A stretch of DNA of 58,807 bases from assembly GCA_964489715.1 (NCBI GenBank), contig CAZBAK010000007.1:1-58807 (forward strand). The letters run 5' to 3'. The translations under genes were made by a program, and so were the position numbers. The notes below the pieces were generated by a model that saw only the letters and a program-made list of their open reading frames with translations, had not been told where the DNA came from and searched no databases. This DNA is from Tissierella_A sp964489715 (GTDB lineage Bacteria; Bacillota; Clostridia; Tissierellales; Tissierellaceae). Position 1 is the first letter of the stretch, and each line of letters begins with the position of its first letter. Positions 8,415 through 17,715 of this stretch are shown piece by piece.

Positions 8415-9143
8415 TTAAAATTTAATAATTATTAAAGAAATATTATCATATCCTCCATTTTCTTTAGCTTTTTCTATAAGTTCTTGTCCAATATTTTGTA
8501 AAGATTTATTTTGTTCTAATATAGATAATATATCTTCTTCAGATAACATATTAGTTAATCCATCAGTACATAGGAGGAGTTTATCTCCTTTTGTAAATTT
8601 TGATTCACTTAAATCAACCTCAATTTCTTCACTAGTACCAACAGCCCTCATTATTACATTTTTCTTTGGATGATTTATAGCTTCTTCTTTTGTTATTTTT
8701 CCTTTTTTAATAAGTTCATTTACTAGGGAATGATCTTCTGTTAATTGTTCTATCTTGTTGTCTTTTATTTTATAAATCCTACTATCTCCCACATGTCCTA
8801 TGAATATATGAGATTTATAGATAAAACATAAACTAATAGTTGTACCCATACCACTATATTCTAGTATTTCTAGAGATTTCTTATGTAGATGGATATTGGC
8901 ATTTTGAATAGATAGATCTATTATTTTTAAAATATTTTTTTTGCTAATAAGCTTCTTTTTGTTTTTTAAAAAAAATTCTTTTATAAGGTCAATAGCTTCA
9001 CTACTTGCTATTTCTCCTGCCTTATGTCCACCCATTCCGTCAGCTATAATGAAGATAGGCATATCAGATTCTTCTGATGAAAAAATAGAATCCTGATTTT
9101 GTTCTCTGACAAGACCCTTATCTGTAAGTGCAACTACATTCAT
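8415..9143 (-). CDS. stp: PP2C-family Ser/Thr protein phosphatase (Stp/PrpC)
   Basis: Metal-dependent phosphatase that reverses phosphorylation by the PASTA kinase encoded just downstream. The 242 residues show the PP2C signature motifs: LVREQNQDS (about 11-19), IADGMGGHKAGE (about 32-43), GHVGDSRIY (about 114-122), LTEDHS (about 134-139), LLCTDGLTNML (about 190-200) and a final GGYDNISLII (about 229-238), supplying the metal-binding aspartates. The phosphatase-then-kinase order with 16 bases between is the standard Firmicutes arrangement and supports both assignments. Confidence 0.96.
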   Translation of the reverse strand: MNVVALTDKGLVREQNQDSIFSSEESDMPIFIIADGMGGHKAGEIASSEAIDLIKEFFLKNKKKLISKKNILKIIDLSIQNANIHLHKKSLEILEYSGMGTTISLCFIYKSHIFIGHVGDSRIYKIKDNKIEQLTEDHSLVNELIKKGKITKEEAINHPKKNVIMRAVGTSEEIEVDLSESKFTKGDKLLLCTDGLTNMLSEEDILSILEQNKSLQNIGQELIEKAKENGGYDNISLIIIKF

Positions 9144-9164
9144 ATACTCACCTCTTTTAATATG

Positions 9165-10208
9165 TTATTTTCTATTTTTTTCAATATGTCCTCTTCTTAG
9201 TTGTCCACAAGAAGCTGATATGTCGCTTCCTTTTTCTTTTCTTATGGTGGATTTTATATGTTTAATTTCTAAAGTTCTTTGAAATTTTTCAACACTATTA
9301 GTTGTAGGACTTTCCTTATTATATTCTTTTATAGGATTTAATGGAATTAAATTTATATGACTACTTAATCCTCTTAATAGTAAGGCTAGTTCATCTGCAT
9401 CTTCTTTTCTATCATTCACACCTTCTATAAGTGTATATTCAAATGTTATTCTCCTATTGTTAATTTTCTGATAATAATCAACTGCTTCAACCAGCTCTTC
9501 AATACTGTATTTTTTGGCAATAGGCATTATTTTCTCTCTTTCATCATCAAAGGGAGAGTGCAGTGATAGGGATAGTGTTATAGGTATCTTTTCATCTGCT
9601 AAATCATAAATCTTAGGAACTATACCACAGGTTGATAGAGTTATATTTCTATAGCTTGTATTGTGGCCTTTAGGATCGTGTATTATTTTTAGAAATTTTA
9701 ATGTATTTTCATAATTATCTAAAGGCTCACCACTTCCCATTAAGACGATATTGTCTATATTTTCATTTAAATCTTTTTCAATCATATAAATTTGATTTAA
9801 TATCTCTGCTGATGTTAGATCTCTAATTCTACCTTCTTTTGTAGAAGCACAGAATTGACAACCCATTCTACAGCCTACTTGAGTAGAGACACATACTGAC
9901 TTTCCATGTGGATATATCATGAGTACACTCTCAATTATATTTCCATCTTCTAATTCAAACAAATATTTTCTAGTTTTATCTAGTTTTGATTCAAATTTTT
10001 CTAATATTTTAATCTTATTTACTCTTCCACTTTTAGAGAGCTTCTCCCTAGTAATCTTAGAAAGTACTTTTATATTTTCTATGTCTATTTCTTTATTTCT
10101 ATTAAAATAAGTAAATAATTGCTCTCCTCTAAATCCCTTTTCCCCTATACTAGACATAAAATCCTTAGATTCTTCTAAAGTTAAACTATTTAATTCTATT
10201 TTTTCCAA
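9165..10208 (-). CDS. rlmN: Dual-specificity rRNA/tRNA adenine C2-methyltransferase RlmN
   Basis: Radical SAM enzyme that methylates C2 of A2503 in 23S rRNA and A37 in some tRNAs. The 347 residues carry the iron-sulfur motif CxxxCxxC (CRMGCQFC, about 112-119), the preceding VCVSTQVG, the SAM-binding GSGEPLDN (about 158-165) and the C-terminal cysteine in SASCGQLR (about 332) that forms the covalent RNA intermediate. It sits 21 bases upstream of stp and belongs to the same long operon. Confidence 0.96.
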   Translation of the reverse strand: MEKIELNSLTLEESKDFMSSIGEKGFRGEQLFTYFNRNKEIDIENIKVLSKITREKLSKSGRVNKIKILEKFESKLDKTRKYLFELEDGNIIESVLMIYPHGKSVCVSTQVGCRMGCQFCASTKEGRIRDLTSAEILNQIYMIEKDLNENIDNIVLMGSGEPLDNYENTLKFLKIIHDPKGHNTSYRNITLSTCGIVPKIYDLADEKIPITLSLSLHSPFDDEREKIMPIAKKYSIEELVEAVDYYQKINNRRITFEYTLIEGVNDRKEDADELALLLRGLSSHINLIPLNPIKEYNKESPTTNSVEKFQRTLEIKHIKSTIRKEKGSDISASCGQLRRGHIEKNRK

Positions 10209-10255
10209 ACAAACACCCCATTTATATTGATTATATATAAAAACAAGAAATTTAT

Positions 10256-11599
10256 CTATCTTTCTTTAATCATTTTCGCAATAAAAAATCCATCTGTAGC
10301 ATGAATATGCGGATAAAGTTTTATATAGCCATCCTTAAGATTAGGTAAGTTTTCTTTGTTTTTTATCTTATCTTCAATATTTACTAATTTAAAGTTAAGA
10401 TTATTATTTAAAAAATTATTGATAACATCTATATTCTCCTGGTCTTCTATAGTACAGGTGCTGTAGATTAAATACCCTCCTATTTTTATATAATCTTTTA
10501 TAGATTCTAGCATTTTATACTGTAAGAGACTTAGAGAATCTATATCTTCAATTTTTCTAGTTAATTTTATTTCTGGCTTTCTTCTAATAAGTCCAAATCC
10601 AGAACAAGGGGCATCCAAAAGACAATAATCAAATTCTTCTATAAGTGAATCATCTCTTTTCAAAACATCATATTCTTGCGTTTCTATATTTTTTATTCCA
10701 AGTCTTTTAATATTTTCTTCTATAAGTTTTATCTTATGGGAGTAGATATCACGACTTAGAATATAGCCTCTATTGTTCATCTTTTGAGCTATATGAGTTG
10801 CCTTACCTCCTGGAGCACTACAGACATCTATTACCTTTGAATCTTCTTCAGGATCCATTATTTGCCCTACTAGCATGCTACTTTCATCTTGTATAGTAAA
10901 GAGTCCTTGTTTAAATTCTTCTAATTCTGTAACTCCATAAGGATTGCTTACAATTAAAGCATCCTCAGCATACTTAGCTTGTTTCACTATAATTTTTTTT
11001 ACATCTAACTTTTTAATTAACTCTTCTTTTGATATCTTTAATGTATTTACCCTAATATTTAATAAAGGTTTTTCAAGATTTGCCTTGCACATATCTTCAG
11101 TAAATTCTATTCCAAATTGATCAATCCATCTTTCTACTAATTTTTCTGGATGTGAGTATTTTATAGAAAGGTATTTTACCTTATCTTTTATATCTACGGA
11201 TTTGAATCCTTCCTTATCTCTTGATATTGAACGCAGAACACCATTTGTAAATCCTATTGTCCCCTTGTGACCATACTTCTTAGCTAATTTTACAGATTCA
11301 TTCACTGCGGCACTTTCCGGCACCCTATCCATAAATATAATTTGATATATACCAATCCTTAAGATTTCTAATATATTTGGATGAATCTTCTTTAATTTAA
11401 TCTTAGAAGCTTTAGATAATATATAATCAATATAAATCATATTTTCTAAAACACCAAAGACAATTTCCCTAATTAAATTTTCATCTCTTTTATCCTCAAT
11501 ATCTATTAAATACTTATTTAAACTTAGATTTGAATAAGCATTGTTTTTATTTATATCAATTAATATTTTCATTGACACTTCTCTAGTATTAATATCCAT
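10256..11599 (-). CDS. rsmB: 16S rRNA (cytosine-967-C5)-methyltransferase RsmB
   Basis: SAM-dependent RNA m5C methyltransferase. The 447 residues have a NusB-like RNA-binding domain (about 1-140, with the ESAAVNESVKLAKKYG helix) followed by the Rossmann domain. Motifs: DVCSAPGGKATH (about 257-268), LLDAPCSGFG (about 328-337, one active-site Cys) and YSTCTIEDQEN (about 383-393, second Cys). The neighbours rlmN and fmt fit the usual fmt-rsmB-rlmN order. Confidence 0.95.
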   Translation of the reverse strand: MDINTREVSMKILIDINKNNAYSNLSLNKYLIDIEDKRDENLIREIVFGVLENMIYIDYILSKASKIKLKKIHPNILEILRIGIYQIIFMDRVPESAAVNESVKLAKKYGHKGTIGFTNGVLRSISRDKEGFKSVDIKDKVKYLSIKYSHPEKLVERWIDQFGIEFTEDMCKANLEKPLLNIRVNTLKISKEELIKKLDVKKIIVKQAKYAEDALIVSNPYGVTELEEFKQGLFTIQDESSMLVGQIMDPEEDSKVIDVCSAPGGKATHIAQKMNNRGYILSRDIYSHKIKLIEENIKRLGIKNIETQEYDVLKRDDSLIEEFDYCLLDAPCSGFGLIRRKPEIKLTRKIEDIDSLSLLQYKMLESIKDYIKIGGYLIYSTCTIEDQENIDVINNFLNNNLNFKLVNIEDKIKNKENLPNLKDGYIKLYPHIHATDGFFIAKMIKER

Positions 11600-11621
11600 T
11601 TAGCACCTCTTTTTATTTTAG

Positions 11622-11653
11622 ATAAAAAAATAAGGGAGATTTCTCTCCTTTAT
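11622..11653 (-). terminator. Terminator after the zinc metallopeptidase gene
   Basis: Stem of ten positions (11630-11639 with 11644-11653) with one A/C mismatch on the minus strand and a four-base loop, followed by a run of seven T. The stem overlaps the stop codon of the gene upstream. Confidence 0.6.
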
Positions 11654-12348
11654 CTTCTTCTATTTGTCATTGTTAAAAGCCTTAAAAGCTGACTCACTGC
11701 TACCAATGTAGAAGCTACATAGGTAAAGGCTGCAGCATTTAACATGCTTTTTGCTGGTGATATTTTATCCTTAGGAGATATTCCTTTTTCTAATTCTAAC
11801 AGAGCCCTTTTACTTGCATTAAATTCTACTGGAAGTGTAACAACCTGAAAAAGAACTACTCCCAAGAAAAGTAGTATCCCAACTTCGATTAAAAATGGAC
11901 TTATAAGAATTCCTAGGATTATAAATACCCAAACAAATCTAGAACCAAAGCTAACTATCGGAGCCATATTGTTCCTAAGGACTAGAGGGAAATATCCTTC
12001 TGCATCCTGTATTGCATGTCCTACTTCATGGGCTGCAACACTCATAGAAGCTACGCTGCTACCACTATATATTGAATTAGATAATCTTAGCACTTTAGTC
12101 CTTGGATCATAATGGTCAGATAAAGTTCCTGAAACTTGTTCAATATGAACCTCATTTAATCCATTTCTGTCTAAAATCATACGAGCTACCTGAGCACCTG
12201 TAAGATTTGTTCCACTATTTATCTTAGAATATTTTTCATAAGAACTTTTTATTTTACTTTGGGAATAAATTGCTAATAGCATGGCAGGTAAAACAAATAT
12301 CATCCATGAACTACCACCATATAATCCTCCATAATAATTTACTGGCAT
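11650..12348 (-). CDS. Membrane zinc metallopeptidase (YugP family)
   Basis: Integral membrane protein with a predicted zinc-peptidase motif HEVGHAIQ (about residue 108), in the context SVAAHEVGHAIQDAEGY. Hydrophobic segments lie at the N-terminus (WMIFVLPAMLLAIY), the middle (FVWVFIILGILISPFL and VGILLFLGVVLF) and the C-terminus (AAFTYVASTLVAVSQLL). The 232-residue length fits the YugP family, whose substrate is unknown to me. I start it at the ATG at 12348, six bases after AAGGTG; a GTG at 12357 overlaps that site. It lies between fmt and rsmB, its usual clostridial location. Confidence 0.9.
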   Translation of the reverse strand: MPVNYYGGLYGGSSWMIFVLPAMLLAIYSQSKIKSSYEKYSKINSGTNLTGAQVARMILDRNGLNEVHIEQVSGTLSDHYDPRTKVLRLSNSIYSGSSVASMSVAAHEVGHAIQDAEGYFPLVLRNNMAPIVSFGSRFVWVFIILGILISPFLIEVGILLFLGVVLFQVVTLPVEFNASKRALLELEKGISPKDKISPAKSMLNAAAFTYVASTLVAVSQLLRLLTMTNRRR

Positions 12349-12367
12349 ATCTATCACCTTTCTAATA

Positions 12368-13306
12368 TTATTCTAATACAGATCCTACTTCTATATCATT
12401 TCCTAATAAATAATCTTTTACTTTCATTCTTTTTTTATTGGGAAATTGAAGTTCTGTAACAATCAAGGTAGAATCTTCAGCATTTATATATAAACCATCA
12501 TTTGAAACTTTAACTATAGTTCCAGCTTTTTTTTCATTGATTTTTTCTACTAAATTAGCCCTATATATCTTAAGATTCTCACCCTTATAGCTTGTGTAAG
12601 CTACAGGCCAAGGTACTAAGCCTCTTATTAAATTTACAATACTTTCCCCACTGCTATTCCAATTTATCTTTCCAGTACTTTTGAAAATCATTGATGCATA
12701 AGATGATTTTTCATCATCTTGAGGAATCATCTCATAATTATTTTTTTCTATGTTTTCTAAAGTTTCTATTAAAAGCATAGCTCCAAGATGTGAAAGTTTA
12801 TCATGTAAGGAAAGATAATCATCACTATCTTCTATAGCAATAGCCTCCTTACTAATCATATCCCCTGTATCAAGTCCTTCTTCCATCTCCATAATGGTTA
12901 TACCAGTTTTCTTTTCTCCCTCCATAATAGCCCTATTTATAGGTGCTGCCCCTCTGTACTTAGGCAGGAGAGATGCATGAACATTTATACACTTATATTT
13001 TGGTATTTCCAACACTTCTTTTTTTAATATCTGACCGAATGCTACTACAACTATAAAATCTGGTGAAATTTCTTTTAAAAGTTTTATGGTTTCTGGACTA
13101 TTTACATCTTCTGGCTGCAAAAGCTCTAAACCTAACTCCAGGGCTTTTTCTTTTACAGGAGTATATTGAAATTTTTTACCTCTACCTCTTTTTTTATCTT
13201 TTTGAGTAATTACAAGACTTATATCGTAATCATTTTCATAAAGTACTTTTAAAGATTCCACTGCAAAATCTGGAGTACCCATAAATACAATTTTTATTTT
13301 ATTCAT
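12368..13306 (-). CDS. fmt: Methionyl-tRNA formyltransferase
   Basis: Formylates initiator Met-tRNA using 10-formyl-tetrahydrofolate. The 312 residues begin with IKIVFMGTPDFAVESL. The folate site HASLLPKYRGAAPINRAI (about 109-126) contains the catalytic His and is followed by GITIMEMEEGLDTGDM. The ATG at 13306 has GAGG nine bases upstream; a GTG six bases earlier is too close to that site. The gene overlaps def by eight bases, the usual def-fmt coupling. Confidence 0.96.
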   Translation of the reverse strand: MNKIKIVFMGTPDFAVESLKVLYENDYDISLVITQKDKKRGRGKKFQYTPVKEKALELGLELLQPEDVNSPETIKLLKEISPDFIVVVAFGQILKKEVLEIPKYKCINVHASLLPKYRGAAPINRAIMEGEKKTGITIMEMEEGLDTGDMISKEAIAIEDSDDYLSLHDKLSHLGAMLLIETLENIEKNNYEMIPQDDEKSSYASMIFKSTGKINWNSSGESIVNLIRGLVPWPVAYTSYKGENLKIYRANLVEKINEKKAGTIVKVSNDGLYINAEDSTLIVTELQFPNKKRMKVKDYLLGNDIEVGSVLE

Positions 13307-13772
13307 CTTCACTTTCCTCTTCTAAATTCACATATTCTATAACCTTATCTATATACAATATTCCATTTAAGTGATCAATTTCATGACATATTACTCTTGC
13401 TAATAATTCTGAAGCTTCTAAAACTTGTTCTTCACCATTTTCATCTTTGTATTTAACTTTAACAACTTCAGGTCTTTCCACAGTCCCAGATAAATTTGGA
13501 ACCGATAAGCAACCTTCAATATCTATGATTTCTCCCTGAGAATCTATTATTTCAGGATTAATCATCTTTATAGGTCCTTCACCAATATCTATTACTACTG
13601 CCCTCCTTAGAATGCCAACCTGAGGGGCAGCAAGCCCTAAACCATTGGCATCTACCATTGTTTCAACCATATCATCTAATAACACTTTTATTCTTTCTGT
13701 TATTTGATCTATTTCTTTAGATCGCTTTCTTAAAACAGGATCTCCATCTATTCTAATATTTCTTAATGCCAT
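13299..13772 (-). CDS. def: Peptide deformylase
   Basis: Metal hydrolase that removes the formyl group from nascent peptides, undoing the step made by fmt. All three family motifs are present in 157 residues: GLAAPQVG (about 45-52), EGCLSVP (about 88-94, metal-binding Cys) and HEIDHLNG (about 130-137, two metal-binding His and catalytic Glu). It overlaps fmt and is 18 bases downstream of priA. Confidence 0.97.
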   Translation of the reverse strand: MALRNIRIDGDPVLRKRSKEIDQITERIKVLLDDMVETMVDANGLGLAAPQVGILRRAVVIDIGEGPIKMINPEIIDSQGEIIDIEGCLSVPNLSGTVERPEVVKVKYKDENGEEQVLEASELLARVICHEIDHLNGILYIDKVIEYVNLEEESEDE

Positions 13773-13790
13773 TTTATTTCCTCCTATAAG

Positions 13791-16253
13791 CTATAACATA
13801 TTTACTGGATTTATATCTATACTTATTTTTATATCCTTAATATCTAGTTTATATTCATTATACATACATACTTTTTTTACTAGATTTTTAAAATAATCTA
13901 ATTTTTCGTCATATATTTTTAAAATTATTTGATATCTATGATTGTTTTTGATCTTTTCAATGGGAGCAGGATTTGGTCCAATAATATAATTTCTATAACT
14001 ATCTTCATATATATTATATATTTCTCTTCCTAATATATTATATATCTCTTTTGATATTTTACCAACTTTAAATTTATTTTCTCCATATATTAGTATATTT
14101 AAAATATTTATAAAAGGTGGATATAAAAATTCTTTTCTTAAAATGATTTCTGAGTTAAAAAATCCAATATAATCTTGTTTTTTGGAATGAACTATACTGT
14201 AGTGTTCTGGATTGTAAGTTTGTAAAATAACCTTACCAGTTTCTTCTCCTCTACCAGACCTACCTGCAACTTGAGTTATAAGTTGAAAAGATTTTTCTGG
14301 AGCTCTATAGTCAGGTAAATTTAAAGTAGTGTCAGCGGCTATTATTCCTACCAATGAAACATCCTCAAAATCTAGTCCTTTAGATATCATTTGAGTACCT
14401 ATTAATATATCTATTCTTTTGTTTTTCATATCTTCTAGTATTTCTTCATAGCTTCCTTTTTTACTAGTAGTATCACTATCCATTCTTCTTATCCTTGCTC
14501 TTGGGAAATATTCCCTGACCATCTCCTCTATTTGCTCAGTTCCCACACCAAAATACTTTATGTAAGTACTAGAGCATTCAGGGCAGACTTGAGGCACTTC
14601 TTCAGTGTCTCCACAATAGTGACACCTTAGTTTTCTAATACCCTTATAATATGTCATGGAAATTTCACAAGACTTACACTTGACTACATATCCACAGTTT
14701 CTACAAGAAACAAAAGAAGAAAAACCTCTTTTATTTAAAAAAAGAATTATCTGTTTTTTATTATTTAAAGTATTTATCATCTCATCATATAGGCTTTGAC
14801 TAAAGATAGACTTATTACCATCTTTTAGTTCTTCTCTCATATCTACTAAAACAACATCAGGTAAATTTAATGTATTAGCTCTCTTCTTTAATTCTAGCAA
14901 TTTGACTTTACCCTTTAAAGCATCATTGTAAGTTTCAAGAGACGGAGTAGCTGTTCCTAATATCAATGAAGCATCCTCTAATTCTATTCTTTTTTTAGCT
15001 ACTTCTATAGTTTCATATTTAGGATTTTGTGAAGATTTATAGGTGGATTCATGTTCCTCATCAATAATTATAAGTCCTAAATTTTTAAAAGGAGCAAATA
15101 CAGCTGATCTAGCACCTACAACAATTTTAACTTTTCCTTCCTTAATCTTTCTCCATTCATCAAATCTTTCACCTTGGGACAATCTACTATGTAAAACAGC
15201 CACATCTTCTCCAAATCTCCCTATAAATCTATCTATAGTTTGAGGAGTTAAAGAGATTTCTGGAACAAGTATTATACTATCTTTATCCATATGGATCATT
15301 CTTTCTACAATTTGAAGATAAATTTCAGTTTTCCCACTTCCTGTTATTCCATGTATTAAAAATTGCCTATGTTTTTTGCTATCAATATTTTCAATTATAT
15401 TTTGAAAGACTTTGTATTGTTCTAAATTTAACTTATGCTTCTTATAATTATCTATTTTCCTTTTTACTGCTTCACGATTTATTTCCCTCTGAAATATCTC
15501 TATAGCTTCTTTTTTTTCTAAAGCTCTTATTGTACTAAGTGATGTTTCTAATTGAATCATTATATTTTCTAGAGTATTTTCACCATTTTCATATAAAAAA
15601 TCTACTATTTCTAATTGTTTAAAAGCTCTCTTTCCTACTAGGTTTTTTATATGATCTATATCTGATTTTCTAGGAATTCTAGCCCAATTTTGTTTTTTCT
15701 TTTTTATAGTAGTTTTTATATCTATGCTAGTTTCAATTACTCTTTTTATTTCTAGATTCTTTATATGTCTATTTATATTTAATATATTTAAATCTTTTTT
15801 AAATTTTTGCAATAAAACTATCTTCTTTTTTTCTAAATAGTCTATGATTTTTTCTTCCTCTAAAGTCTCTGATATATAGCTAGTATCTAGAAGCTCTATA
15901 AATGTGTTAACTTTTTTATAATCACCAGGTGGCAGTATTGGTTGAAAGGCATCTAAATAAGTAGACATATATTGATCTTTTATCCATAATCCTAACTTCA
16001 TTAGTTTTTCATTTATTATAGCTTTATCATCTAAAAGATCTACAATTTTTTTCAATTTATATTTTCCATCAAATTCATCTACAATTTCTATTATAAGTCC
16101 TTTAATAATTTTATTTCCACGTCCAAAAGGAACTAATACTCTCATACCAACTTCTGCTGTATCAATTAAGTCTTCTCCTATTATATAGGTAAAAAGCATA
16201 TCTAATTGAGATGCTTTATTATCAATTATAATTTTAGCGTATTTATTATTCAT
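13791..16253 (-). CDS. priA: Primosomal protein N' (replication restart helicase PriA)
   Basis: 3'-5' helicase that reloads the replisome at collapsed forks. The 820-residue protein has an N-terminal DNA 3'-end-binding domain, Walker A GITGSGKTEIYL (about 305-316), the DEEH box (IIIDEEHESTYKSSQ, about 396-410) and a zinc-binding insertion with four Cys pairs (CRNC, CKSC, CHYC, CPEC, about 530-575) between the helicase lobes. GTQMISKGLDF and AGRSGRG mark the second helicase lobe. A 36-bp palindromic terminator lies just upstream, so transcription reaches it by read-through or from a promoter I cannot define. Confidence 0.96.
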   Translation of the reverse strand: MNNKYAKIIIDNKASQLDMLFTYIIGEDLIDTAEVGMRVLVPFGRGNKIIKGLIIEIVDEFDGKYKLKKIVDLLDDKAIINEKLMKLGLWIKDQYMSTYLDAFQPILPPGDYKKVNTFIELLDTSYISETLEEEKIIDYLEKKKIVLLQKFKKDLNILNINRHIKNLEIKRVIETSIDIKTTIKKKKQNWARIPRKSDIDHIKNLVGKRAFKQLEIVDFLYENGENTLENIMIQLETSLSTIRALEKKEAIEIFQREINREAVKRKIDNYKKHKLNLEQYKVFQNIIENIDSKKHRQFLIHGITGSGKTEIYLQIVERMIHMDKDSIILVPEISLTPQTIDRFIGRFGEDVAVLHSRLSQGERFDEWRKIKEGKVKIVVGARSAVFAPFKNLGLIIIDEEHESTYKSSQNPKYETIEVAKKRIELEDASLILGTATPSLETYNDALKGKVKLLELKKRANTLNLPDVVLVDMREELKDGNKSIFSQSLYDEMINTLNNKKQIILFLNKRGFSSFVSCRNCGYVVKCKSCEISMTYYKGIRKLRCHYCGDTEEVPQVCPECSSTYIKYFGVGTEQIEEMVREYFPRARIRRMDSDTTSKKGSYEEILEDMKNKRIDILIGTQMISKGLDFEDVSLVGIIAADTTLNLPDYRAPEKSFQLITQVAGRSGRGEETGKVILQTYNPEHYSIVHSKKQDYIGFFNSEIILRKEFLYPPFINILNILIYGENKFKVGKISKEIYNILGREIYNIYEDSYRNYIIGPNPAPIEKIKNNHRYQIILKIYDEKLDYFKNLVKKVCMYNEYKLDIKDIKISIDINPVNML

Positions 16254-16271
16254 AAAAACTCCTTTTAATTC

Positions 16272-16307
16272 AAAAAATAAAAGCTAGATATCTAGCTTTT
16301 ATTTTTT
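16272..16307 (-). terminator. 36-bp perfect palindrome overlapping the coaBC stop codon
   Basis: Two 18-base arms meet at GAT/ATC with no spacer (centre between 16289 and 16290). The outer part is AAAAAATAAAA, so each strand has a T-rich 3' flank, as in a terminator. The coaBC stop codon TAG (16294-16292) lies within the stem. Confidence 0.8.
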
Positions 16308-17497
16308 GAAATTTCTATTGCCTTATCTAAAATAATGCTAGCAATTTCACTTTTTTTCATTATAGGATAATCAATTTTTCTTTCTGAATCTATTATACTT
16401 ATTATATTGGTATCAAGCTTAAAACCTGCACCCTTTTTAGTAATATCATTGGCAATTATAAAATCAAAATTTTTGTCTTTAAGTTTTAAACTAGCGTTTT
16501 CTATTAAATTGTCAGTTTCCGCAGCAAAGCCTACTATTATCTGATTTGTTTTTTTATTACCATAATATTTAGCAATATCTGGATTCTTAGAAAACTCTAA
16601 AGTAAATTCTCCATCTTCCATTTTGTTTTTCTTTATTTTTTCCTTACTATAAGTTTTAGGCTTTAAATCTGCTGGAGCTGCTGACTTAATAAGCATATCA
16701 CAATTATCAAATAATTTTCCAACTTCTTCAAACATATCCAATGTAGTTTCTACAGGTATAAAATCTATATTTTTAGGAACTTTAAGCGAAACAGGACCTG
16801 ATATAAGATGGACATTAGCTCCTCTCTTTGCAGCTTCTTCTGCTATACTATATCCCATTTTACCACTAGAGTGATTAGTTATATATCTTACAGGATCTAT
16901 ATGCTCTATAGTCGGCCCAGCTGTGATAACAATATCCTTTCCTGATAAATCCTTCTCAGTTAAAAGATCTTCTAAATATTCTACTATCTCTTCCGGTTCT
17001 GCCATCTTACCTGCCCCATAATCTCCACATGCAAGTAAGCCGGTTCCAGGGGCTATAAATTCGTGTCCTAAACTTTTAAGTTTTTCCATATTTTCTTTTA
17101 CTAAAGGATTGTTATACATTTCGGTATTCATAGCTGGTGCAAAAACTATCTTTTTCTTTGAAGCCATAACTACAGTTGTTAATAAATTATCTGCAATACC
17201 ATTAGCTATTTTTCCTATAGTATTAGCTGTAGCAGGAGCAATTAATATAAGGTCTCCCTTTTGAGCTAGAGAAATATGTTCTACGTCAAATTTATCAATT
17301 TCATTAAACATACTGGTATGGACTGGATTTATACTCATAGTTTGAAATGTTAGTGGATTGACAAACTCAGTGCTTGCAGGAGTCATTATTACTTCAACAT
17401 TAACTCCTCTTTTTTTCAATCTACTAACCAAGTCACAAGATTTATATACAGCTATTCCACCTGTTACTCCTAAAACAATTGTTTTGTTTTTAAGCAT
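16292..17497 (-). CDS. coaBC: Bifunctional phosphopantothenoylcysteine decarboxylase / phosphopantothenate-cysteine ligase
   Basis: Catalyses two consecutive steps of coenzyme A synthesis. The N-terminal CoaC flavoprotein half has GVTGGIAVYKS (about 10-20), the His-containing VEHISLA (about 73-79), PAMNTEMYNNP (about 120-130) and GLLACGDYGAGKMAEP (about 153-168) with the active-site Cys. The C-terminal CoaB half has ITAGPTIEHIDPVRYITN (about 191-208) and SSGKMGYSIAEEA. The 401-residue length is normal. It follows rpoZ by eight bases, as in the conserved gmk-rpoZ-coaBC-priA order. Confidence 0.96.
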   Translation of the reverse strand: MLKNKTIVLGVTGGIAVYKSCDLVSRLKKRGVNVEVIMTPASTEFVNPLTFQTMSINPVHTSMFNEIDKFDVEHISLAQKGDLILIAPATANTIGKIANGIADNLLTTVVMASKKKIVFAPAMNTEMYNNPLVKENMEKLKSLGHEFIAPGTGLLACGDYGAGKMAEPEEIVEYLEDLLTEKDLSGKDIVITAGPTIEHIDPVRYITNHSSGKMGYSIAEEAAKRGANVHLISGPVSLKVPKNIDFIPVETTLDMFEEVGKLFDNCDMLIKSAAPADLKPKTYSKEKIKKNKMEDGEFTLEFSKNPDIAKYYGNKKTNQIIVGFAAETDNLIENASLKLKDKNFDFIIANDITKKGAGFKLDTNIISIIDSERKIDYPIMKKSEIASIILDKAIEISKNKS

Positions 17498-17505
17498 TCT
17501 CTCAC

Positions 17506-17715
17506 CTACTTTATACTATCTGTGGAAGGATTTTCATAAGTTATTTTACCCGCCAATATTTCTTCTATAGCTATACTTACAGGTTTTTTAGAGTCTGTTT
17601 CTATTAATGGGCTTTCTCCTTCAATTATTTGTCTTGCTCTCTTTGAAGCTAGCATTACTAAAGTATATCTGCTATCTCCCTCTTTTAATATACCTTCAAA
17701 TGATGGATTTAACAT
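17506..17715 (-). CDS. rpoZ: RNA polymerase omega subunit
   Basis: Small subunit that aids assembly of RNA polymerase. The 69 residues carry the omega core YTLVMLASKRARQIIEG (about 18-34) and KPVSIAIEEILAGKI (about 44-58). The start ATG has AAGGAGG at the correct distance inside the end of gmk, whose stop codon directly abuts it. Confidence 0.95.
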   Translation of the reverse strand: MLNPSFEGILKEGDSRYTLVMLASKRARQIIEGESPLIETDSKKPVSIAIEEILAGKITYENPSTDSIK

